From Cryptomeria japonica (Eukaryota; Streptophyta; Pinopsida; Cupressales; Cupressaceae), in contig NC_081413.1 of the NCBI RefSeq assembly GCF_030272615.1, positions 552,073,136 to 552,137,135 on the forward strand: 64,000 nucleotides of DNA, given 5' to 3'. Positions within the stretch are counted from its first letter, which is position 1; each line of letters opens with the position of its first letter. Position numbers and translations under genes: made by a program. Below the pieces are notes generated by a model. The model was not told where the DNA came from. It was given only the letters and a program-made list of their open reading frames with translations, and did no database searches. Of this stretch, positions 56,620-64,000 are shown piece after piece.

Positions 56620-58562
56620 TGTTGGCCCCATTATAGCGCCCCGATTAAATTTTAAAATCGAGCCTTTGTTTCCATTAATAGTGCCCTGAAGGTGAAATCT
56701 ATATTATTTTTCTTATAATATTTTTGTCTCCACTAAAGAAAGCACGTTATTGTTGTGTGTTTTGAGCTTTGAACCCGTGAACCATTTATCTTTTCAATTC
56801 ACAGTTCAAAAGGTTCAAAATGTATTTTGTGAGTGCTTAATGAGTGGATGTCAATATGTGTTAAGTCGGCTTTGAATTTGACCTGTGAACCATTTGTCTT
56901 TTTGGTTCAACAGTTCAAAGGTTCAAAGTTCTTGTTTGATAATCGTGATTATTGCTCGTTCTTGGTACTATTTCCTACCGCTAGTTCATTGTTGTACTTT
57001 CCGATTGAACTTGAACCATTGAACTCTTCATGAGATGGTTCAAGGTTCATAAGTTTCTCTTGAAAACTAATTCTAAGGATTTAGTTAATACTAAAAGTGG
57101 CATGGAATGGAGGAATATTGATGCACCATTTATTCAGGTAGCAGTTGACTATATTTTCCCAGAGGATTGTGCAAGAGTTAGCACGAAGAATGTTTATAAT
57201 TTTCAATGCAACCTATAATTACAAATTTTCAGAGATAGCAAAATCAGTCTCTGTGCAGGGGGCATATCTCTCACTTCAATCATTGGATCATGCTGGATTT
57301 CAGATATGTTTTATGAAACCTATTTTTATAAGTTCTCACCAAAGTAATTGTGTAAATTCAATCTGGTCTGGAAGATACACTTAACAAAATACAAGTCTAG
57401 AACAAAGAAAATTTTCTGATTATTTTTGTGATAGAACAACCGTCATGTCTCAGGGAGCATATATTTTTGTTCCACTGTTGGATTTTTGCCATTTTTGGAT
57501 ATGTGGGGTACAGGAAAGTTGCGCACGATTCCACTCGAGCAATTAGCTGAATTTTGTCTTCTTCAAAAGGTATTCTTGACTGAGTACAAGTCTGTCCAAG
57601 GTGACCAGAAGCAACCAAGTTTCTTGTCTTCAAACATTAACAAGGCACAACTTATATTTGCAATGATGGGGCCCTTAATTAATTCATAAAACTTATATAT
57701 GTTAAGTTATAATGTTTTCAGATTAAAACATTATGATAAAGATTACATTGAATCCAAGAAAGTGTTTGAATAATACACATTGAATATGAAAGAGATGAAA
57801 GAGTGAAGACAATTATTATATCCAGTTGTTAGCATATGATATGTCGGGATTCAGTTTTTGGAATCAAAAGTGTTTCACCGAGAGAAAAATAAGGATAAAT
57901 ATGCAAAAGAAAGGGTAAAAGGGGCTTCTTTTTCCGGTAGTCTGTGTGCTACAGGAAAGAGGGATAACTTTCTATTTTCTGAATTGTAACAGGGCAAAGG
58001 AAGAGAGTATTAATATTTTCAGATATTATTTTGGGTGTACAGGGGTAATATAGACTTTGATCTATTTATTTTGTGTTGAAAGAAAAGGAGGGAATATATG
58101 TAAAGGTTTGAATTTAAGATATTTTTTCCTTCTGATTGAGCCAATCTTTGTGTTGTTTCAGTCCTCTTTCTATATAGTCTTGTGAAATCTATTTGTGTAA
58201 ATGGTGATGATGAAAGCTTTGAATTTCATTCATGGATCTACTTAAAAAATTATATTTAAAATCTTCCCTTTGTTATCTTGTAGTTAAAAGATCAAATAGA
58301 TGGGCTTTGCATTGTCTGTTTAATCTTTTCTTTTATTTTTAAATCCAAAATCTGTGTTCACACCATGATGATGGGTGGATGTTAAAGTGTGTTTGTGTCT
58401 TCTGGTGAAAGACATAACTCATATTTAATTCCTTTCAAATCAAACGAAGGGAGTTGTACCTTCTCATCAAAATTCAAAGAGCACTTGCACATCTCCATTG
58501 CAAGTGACTCAACTGTTAGTTCCAATTTTTTTTCCAACTTTTGGGCATTTAGGAGTCATTTG
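56620..58562 (+). repeat. 3' LTR, truncated at its end by a LINE
   Basis: It aligns with 52,221-54,180 throughout, the last shared bases being GGCATTTAGGAGTCATTTG. The terminal TGAAGGTATTTCAGGAGGAC to ACTAACA portion of the 5' LTR is missing here. Confidence 0.8.
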
Positions 58563-59115
58563 ATTATACGCTCTTAATACTAGAAATGGTCGAGCTCTGT
58601 TCTGGGAGGAAATCGCTATCTTCATGGCTAATAATAAGGAGGCAATGCTCATGTTAGCCAGTGACTTTAACACCCCTCTTTTTCCCTCCGAGAAGTCAAG
58701 TGGTCTAACTAATTATAGTGATAACATGCTTGACTTTGCTGGCTTCATTAGAAAAAATGAGCTATTTGATCTAGACCTTCAAGGGAATCCTTTCACCTGG
58801 TCTAACAACAAAAAAGGTTCTAATATGATTCAAGTCGGGTTGGGTAGGTTTTTGATCTTTGCTAAGTGGGACCTTGGCAACAATTCCTTGCTCTTGAGTC
58901 TCCCTCACACTATCTCTGACCATTCCCTGATCCTCCTTTCTTGGGTTGATAGGCCAGTCTTGGGCACCATACCCTTTAGGTATGAGAGTATGTGGCACTC
59001 TCCCCTGAACTACAAACAGTGTATACAAAATTGGTGGAATTCCCTTGTTCAAGGTTTTGCTATGTTTAGAATCTCTAAAAATTTGGAGATAATCAAAAGG
59101 GAGGTCAGAGCCTGA
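58563..59115 (+). pseudogene. LINE endonuclease domain, C-terminal half
   Basis: The frame is open from the junction (YALNTRNGRALFWEEIA), through ASDFNTPLFPSEKS, where functional LINEs have the G-D-F-N metal-binding motif, so its Asp and Asn are kept while Gly is Ser. FTWSNNKKGSNMIQ and SDHSLILLS (the SDH catalytic motif) follow. It ends at TGA (59,113), where relatives have Trp in an A-W-N context. This apurinic-type nuclease nicks target DNA to prime integration. Confidence 0.8.
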
Positions 59116-59329
59116 AATAAATCTTCCTTTGGCGACATCTTCAAGAGAAATAAGGAGGTTGAAACCAAATTGGACCCCCTCCAAAGAACCATTGCGGAGG
59201 GGATCACCTCAATGGATATCCACTAAGAGGAGGAATGATAAAGACAAAAATGGAAATAAATCATGAGCCTTCAAGAGATCTACTGGAAGCAAAGATCCAA
59301 AATCAAGTGGTTAACTGAGGGGGATAGGA

Positions 59330-60550
59330 ACCTCCTTCTTTCACAAGTTTGCTTCAAAGCACAAAAAGAGAAACACTATCAGTTCCATTTTCAATGACAA
59401 AAATGAAGAATTGGTGGGGAATAATGAGATTGGGCAATGGGCTTCTCTTTTCTTTACTAATGCTTACACTAATGATAGGGTGAGTGAACCTACTGAGGTT
59501 AGTGATAAGCTTCTCAATCTTATCCCTCAAGTTCTCAATGATGTTTCCAATGAGCTACTGATGTGCCAAGTGTTTGAAGACTTGAGTTAAAGAGGTAGTG
59601 TTTGCGATGGCTACCTTTAAGGCCCTAGGTCTCGACGACTTCCCTTCGGCTTTCTTTCACATGTTCTAGGAAACTATGAAGTATGAATTAATCAAAGCTA
59701 CCAGGGACTCCATTCACACTAGGAACCTTCTGAAGAAATTGAATAACACTTTCATTGTTTTGGTTCCCAAAGTTCCTGATCCTAAGTTTATAACTAATTA
59801 TCACCCTATCAGCCTATGCAATTTGGTTTACAAGATCTTCTCTAAAGTTGTTGTCAATAGAATCAAACCCCTTCTTGATAGATGTATTAGCTCCTCTCAG
59901 AGGGGTTTTGTTTTGGGCAGGTAGATCCTCGATGTAGTCATAACTACCCATGAGGTCATCCACTCCATGGAGAAGAGTCGCAACCCAGGTATGGCTCTTA
60001 AACTTGACATCTCTATGGCTTATGATAAAGTTAACTAGATTTTCCTATATGCTATACTATCCAAGATGGGATCCTAGGGAAGATTCCTCAATGTTATCAA
60101 GGTAATGGTGGAAAGTGTTCACTACTCGATGATTCTCAACGACACCCCTTGGGGATTCTTAAAGGCTGGGAAGGGCCTAAGGTAGGGGGACCCTCTCTCA
60201 CCTTATTTGTTTATTATGGTGGTAGAAGTTTTGAGCAGGAACTTCTCCCACTTAATCAGAAATAGAAGAATCTCGGGGGTGAAAGAGGCTTCCACCCTTC
60301 CTGTAGTGGTTATGCAGCAATTTGTTGATGACACCTTCTTGTTTGGCCAGTCATTTGTTATTGAAGCTAAAGAATGGAAACACTTATTGGAGTATGCCGC
60401 CTTGGCCTCAGGACAACTTATCAATTATAATAAGAGCAAAGTTTATTTTTTCAACACAAATAGGAATCTCCAAGGTAAACTTATTCAAATTCTTGGATGT
60501 TGTGCTGCTAATCTTCCCAATTCCTACTTGGGATTGAACCCCTCGTGATT
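59330..60550 (+). pseudogene. LINE reverse transcriptase domain
   Basis: It begins after KWLTEGDRN (59,310) with a frameshift. NNTFIVLVPKVPDPKFITNY, HPISLCNLVYKIFSKVVVNR and SSQRGFVLGR lead to a TAG where relatives have Gln (GRQIL). LDISMAYDKV holds the first catalytic Asp. A TAG replaces the Trp that normally follows V-N. GLR-TAG-GDPLSPYLF is LRQGDPLSP with Gln lost. QQFVDDTFLF is the YxDD motif with Phe for Tyr. The zone ends near SYLGL. Copying of LINE RNA into DNA is the role in live relatives. Confidence 0.85.
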
Positions 60551-60592
60551 AAGGAGGTCAACCCCCAATTTTGGGAGTCTATCTTATAAATA

Positions 60593-61620
60593 ATGCAAAA
60601 GAAACTTGTTGGATGGACTGGAAAAACCCTGAGTAGCATTGGCAAACTCCAACTTCTGTCGGCCTCTCTTCAAGGTGTCCCGGTCTATTTTCTATCACTA
60701 TTTAAGATCTCCATTGCTATGGTTGAGAAACTTGAGAAAATCCAAAGAATCATTTTGTGGACGGGGATGGAGGAAAAGTCTAGACTCAGCCTAGTCAATT
60801 GGGAGGTGGTGTGAAAAGCTAAGGTCATGGGAGGCCTAGGGATTAGAAAAATTTTGGACCTAAACAAGGCTTTGCTGACTAAAATTGGATGGATTCTTGT
60901 GAAGGACAGAGCTGACTGGTGCAGGATTATGTGGGATAAGTATTTCAATCACACCCCCTTCTCTTCCCTTCTATCTTCTCATGAGCTCCCTCCTGGATAA
61001 AAAATATGGAACAACATTGTCAAAAACCAAAAGTTAGTCAAGGGAGGTCTAAAATGGTAGTTGGGCAATGGTGAGAAGATTAGATTCTGGGAGGACAACT
61101 AGATTGGCAATAGACCCTTGGCCTCTTCCCGCTTCAGTTGCCTCATGGGAACCCTCAAGGACTCGTTTGGTCCTATAGCAATGAATTACATATCCCCCTC
61201 TCGCTGTTGGTTGAGGCTTGTTGATGGTTTGGGATAAAATACTCATTGGGGCCATTTGGCGGGGGAATTACAATCTCTTCTTGAGGAGGTCAGGATTCCC
61301 CGATTCCCTCATGCCGATAAGTTTGTTTGGGCTAAGAATCCCTCTGGGTCTTTCAGTGTTAATTCGGCCTATAATCTCCTGTTTGCTCCTGTGAATGAGT
61401 GATGCGGCTGGAGGGAAGTTGGAATTCTCAGCTTATCCCTAAAATAAATTTTTTCTGGTGGACAGCTCTGCATGGGAAGAACCTAACCATTGATAACCTT
61501 AAAAGGAGAGGCTTCCTGTTAGCCAATCGGTGTGTTCTGTGTAACTATGCTAAGGAAAGCATAAATCATCTCTTTATTCATTACCACTTCGCTTCTATGG
61601 TCTGGCACAAAGTCTTATAG
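60593..61620 (+). pseudogene. LINE connection and zinc-binding RT (zf-RVT) domain
   Basis: KKLVGWTGKTLSSIGKLQLL and VYFLSLFKISIAMVEKLEKI form the connection. NWEVV, stop, KAKVMGGLGIRKILDLNKAL follows. The zinc-binding domain is at 61,399-61,620: FFWWTALHGKNLTIDNLKRR, RCVLCNYAKESINHLFIHYH, so C-x2-C and H-x4-H-type ligands are present. There are multiple stops between the blocks. Confidence 0.8.
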
Positions 61621-61884
61621 AAATTCAACATTACATGGACCTTCTTAAAAGACTTGTAGTAGTTTATCATCAACTAGAAGTGCCCCTCTGGTCACCCTCT
61701 GATTAGACAGTTTTGGAAACTCATCCCTCCTCATATCTATTGGAATATCTGGAAGGAAAGGAACAAACAGATCTTATAGGATACTAATAACTCTGTTGAC
61801 ACAGTGGTTGGCATAACAGAAAAGCTCCTTAGGGAGAACACTTTGGTCTATAAATAGAAAAAACCACAATCTTCCCCTCTGGAG

Positions 61885-62390
61885 ATGGATTGCAATTGGG
61901 TTAGGATATGGAATCTGCCTGATGACTTCCTTCGATATGACAATTTTAAAAGGTTGGAGAGGCTCAACACTAGATGGTCGGTCCCATCCCCCCCATGGCT
62001 CAAACTTAACTTTAATGGTGTCGCTCGCACTGGAGTTGCAGTGGAAGGAGGAATTATAAGGGATATCTTGGGCAACCTGATTCTGACCTATGCTAGGAAT
62101 TTTGGCTCTTCCTTAAGCAAGATGACCGAAGCCTTAGCGCTCTTCTAGGGACTTAAATTGGCTCTTGATATTAATGCTAAAAGACTGATCATTGAAGGGG
62201 ATTCTAATCTGATTATTGAGGTGACTAAAGGTATTTCTTGAATTAGCTAGAAGATTAGCAGCATACTCAAGGACATATGGTCTTTGATTGTTTGGCTAGA
62301 GGAATTTCAAATTCAACATATTTATAGAGAGGTAAATTCGGTGGCGGACTCCCTAGCTGTGGTGGGCATTGAGGTGAAAGGTATGAGGTG
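61885..62390 (+). pseudogene. LINE RNase H-like domain
   Basis: PPWLKLNFNGVARTGVAVEG (the first catalytic Asp of the usual N-F-D-G motif is Asn here), MTEALALF then TAG (Gln in relatives), LKLALDINAKRLIIEGDSNL (Glu/Asp of later motifs kept), and HIYREVNSVADSLAVVGIEV. Trp-to-TGA and Trp-to-TAG changes sit in GIS-stop-IS-stop-KI. The lost first Asp would abolish activity. Confidence 0.75.
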
Positions 62391-62465
62391 CTAGAAACAC
62401 CTGGAATCACTTTCTGACAGACATAAATCCCTCATAGAGAGAGATCAAAAGTTCATCACTAACCA

Positions 62466-64000
62466 ATGATTTGCTATGTCCTATTTTATGGGTGGACATA
62501 TTGGCCCTTTTGCACTGTCAAGGTTCAGGAGGGAAATTCAAATTTGAATTGGGCAGGTTATGCCAAGGTGGCTATTGGTGGTACCCATTTTCTCCACCGC
62601 TCTGATCTGGCGATGATGTGTCCGGCCACCTATAATTGTGTTATCGAAGGATTGCAGCTTCAAATTTTAATCATTAACTTGATAGATCATAGCAAGTACA
62701 ACAATTATTGCTATAACCGAAACTTCAAATTTTTCTAGAATAAAGATCTTTACAAGTTGGCAGACGAGTTAAGAGGTGTCCTTTCACATGCTTATCGGAG
62801 CTGGTGGACGCATGCCTTGGGAAGTACCATAAAAGATAATTATTATGGCTTTCACCACACTTTGGCTAAAATTCTAGATCGATCATTCTTACCTTTCACT
62901 CTGGTTTCTCCCTCTGCAAAACCATTACCAGTTTCATGCTGCTTACCAACATCACTCTGGAGAAAGCTTATATGGGGGGGATTTAGTCTGGGTTAAGCCA
63001 AACATTGTTGATGATTTCTTCCACAATGACCCATGTGTTTGGATGTATGTCAACTAAGGGGGCATTATCCTGTTCATGGAAGCCATGACTAGGTATGACG
63101 AAAGCCTCTCCATGTAGTTTGTCAGTGGCTGGAAAGATAGGAGAGTTGTTATGGGGTATATTTCATTTGAAATTGATGAAGATGTCATTGCCCAGGCTAC
63201 ATGACTATCTACTGAGGGAAGGAAGTGGAAGAAAACCAATAGGGTCATGAATGGGACCAGTATGAACAAAGAATGCCTACCTTATCTATGGGACCAGGTG
63301 TGTTAAATTATCATGAAATATTTTACCCTTGAGGGAAGATATGGGGTTTTCTATTACTGCCACTTCCCATTGCTCAATCATTTTTGCAACCATGATACTA
63401 TTTCCTTTCTATTCTTTTTACTTCATGATTTGGAATTCATTGTTAAAGAGGTTCATCATTGTATGAGTCAGGACAACAATTTCACCATCCTTCACCAGGG
63501 TTTAATGTTTCAGCTCTACAATTTCTACTAGGCCTTGTGTCCGCCTAAACCCATCTTTGTTCAGCCCACTCCCTCCTACAAGAGCCCCACTGTTATTACT
63601 AAAAAAGGAAATAAAAAGACCTTGAAAAACCTTAATACACCTTGTCAATCCCCTAACCACACCCCTCTCATTTCCCCTAAAATTAGGGAGAAAAACAAAA
63701 TTAATCCTTCTGCTATCAAAGCTACCTCCAAAAAACCTAGGAAAGAACCCAAGATCTTGTTAGTTGAGTCTGACGCAAAAGACAGAGTCACCCCTCGGAG
63801 GTCCAATCGATTTGCTAGTAAACCCCATATGAAACAAATTGTTGTGAAGATGATCTATACCAAAGATGGTGAGGAAGATTCTGAGAAGGAAGAAAGTGAT
63901 AAGGTTGAGGAAGATATGGAGGTCACAGAGGGCTTGAAGTCTTCTAAGTTGGATACCAATTCCCCTGACTCTGAGACCATAGAGGAAGATAATAAGAACA
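62466..64000 (+). pseudogene. Unknown plant retroelement-like ORF, runs off the window
   Basis: 62,466-62,996 is one frame with a single TAG (62,736). After a frame change near 62,900, a second frame runs to the window end with stops at about 63,055 (TAA), 63,115 (TAG), 63,202 (TGA), 63,304 (TAA) and 63,529 (TAG). The core reads RYDESLSM, W-x-x-RRVV, FEIDEDVIAQAT, LSTEGRKWKK, then MKYFTLEGRYGVFYYCHFPL, LLHDLEF and LHQGLMFQLYNF. The tail is Pro/Lys-rich (PRRSNRFASKP) and then acidic. I recall similar uncharacterised ORFs as common in gymnosperm repeats but cannot name them. The N-terminal logic (helix, W, short hydrophobic strand, EDVIAxAT) parallels the 27.8-kb ORF. Confidence 0.45.

Larger units (their letters stand above)
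52221..58562 (+). mobile_element. Non-autonomous LTR retrotransposon with ~2-kb LTRs
   Basis: Two direct repeats begin TGTTGGCCCCATTATAG at 52,221 and at 56,620 and stay collinear for about 1.94 kb with modest divergence by eye. The first ends ACTAACA at 54,217. Four bases later comes TTTGGTGACTCTACTGGGGA, which resembles the TGGCGACTCTGCTGGGGA primer site I associate with Tat/Ogre-type Ty3 elements. The 2.4-kb interior lacks CCHC, protease, RT, RNase H and integrase motifs, so the element depended on another for mobility. The 3' LTR stops at 58,562, about 37 bases short, where LINE sequence begins. A polypurine tract before 56,620 is not obvious. Confidence 0.8.
58563..62460 (+). mobile_element. 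5'-truncated L1-type LINE
   Basis: The order is endonuclease C-terminal half, RT, thumb/connection, zinc-binding RT domain and RNase H, as in plant L1 ORF2. ORF1 and the endonuclease N-terminus are absent, consistent with 5' truncation during target-primed reverse transcription. No poly(A) end is clear near 62,460. Many stops and frameshifts make it dead. It directly abuts the cut 3' LTR. Confidence 0.85.

Noticed and set aside
57145-57384. 79-codon frame within the 3' LTR and its counterpart at 52,809
   Set aside because: It lies in LTR sequence, the two LTR versions differ in frame and start, and no family resemblance was seen.
1-64000. tRNA, rRNA, snoRNA or miRNA genes
   Set aside because: I saw no cloverleaf with A/B boxes, no rRNA core sequence and no convincing precursor beyond the short hairpins listed. 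A covariance-model search would be needed to exclude them.

Overview
The window looks like intergenic, repeat-dominated nuclear DNA from a seed plant with a large genome. A gymnosperm is the best guess. The evidence is that every recognisable coding stretch is a plant family or a plant transposon: a Mutator-like (MULE) transposase with a SWIM finger, copia and Tat-like LTR elements, an L1-type LINE with a plant RNase H tail, PPR repeats of the GSID-A-R-MP-RNVVS type, and NB-ARC/LRR resistance-gene pieces. Almost all of them carry stop codons or frameshifts. I found no gene I would call intact, and no rRNA, tRNA or CRISPR array. The organism call is inference from family content and decay style only.

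Layout. 0-4.4 kb: foldback and miniature (MITE-like) repeats, one of them split by a minus-strand copia element (2,495-4,365) with a perfect 5-bp target duplication. 4.8-10.25 kb: two decayed plus-strand genes, one multi-exon with three different internal repeat arrays and one coiled coil. 10.7-12.5 kb: tandem duplications and a cluster of the same MITE family. 12.7-16.65 kb: a minus-strand MULE transposase pseudogene whose splice sites are still readable. 16.8-31.5 kb: three relatives of one unfamiliar family that encodes a roughly 1,000-codon protein. They are a deleted plus copy (16.8-19.4 kb), a minus copy (19.8-23.3 kb) and a fuller plus copy (26.1-31.5 kb), with hairpin-rich 5' regions. 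32.5-37.4 kb: more MITEs, fragments of the same 5' region and one unknown minus-strand pseudogene.

37.4-48 kb: a decayed minus-strand reading frame, a PPR pseudogene whose last repeat runs in frame into LRRs, and at least four shattered NLR fragments in AT-rich DNA. 49.9-51.5 kb: the C-terminal part of an unknown retroelement-like ORF. 52.2-58.6 kb: an LTR element with about 2-kb LTRs and a 2.4-kb interior that has no gag or pol but holds a diverged ORF with internally duplicated modules. Its 3' LTR is cut by a 5'-truncated LINE (58.6-62.5 kb). 62.5-64 kb: another decayed unknown ORF running off the edge.

The parts do not form a pathway. They are layers of insertion. The most interesting candidates are the ~1,000-codon family with its recurring ATCGG/CCGAT hairpins, the non-autonomous LTR element with a non-gag/pol modular ORF, and a window-wide excess of TAG as the disabling stop. 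In several places TAG demonstrably replaces Gln or Trp, as expected from C-to-T decay in CHG context. Element-boundary positions are read by eye and may be off by a few bases unless stated.
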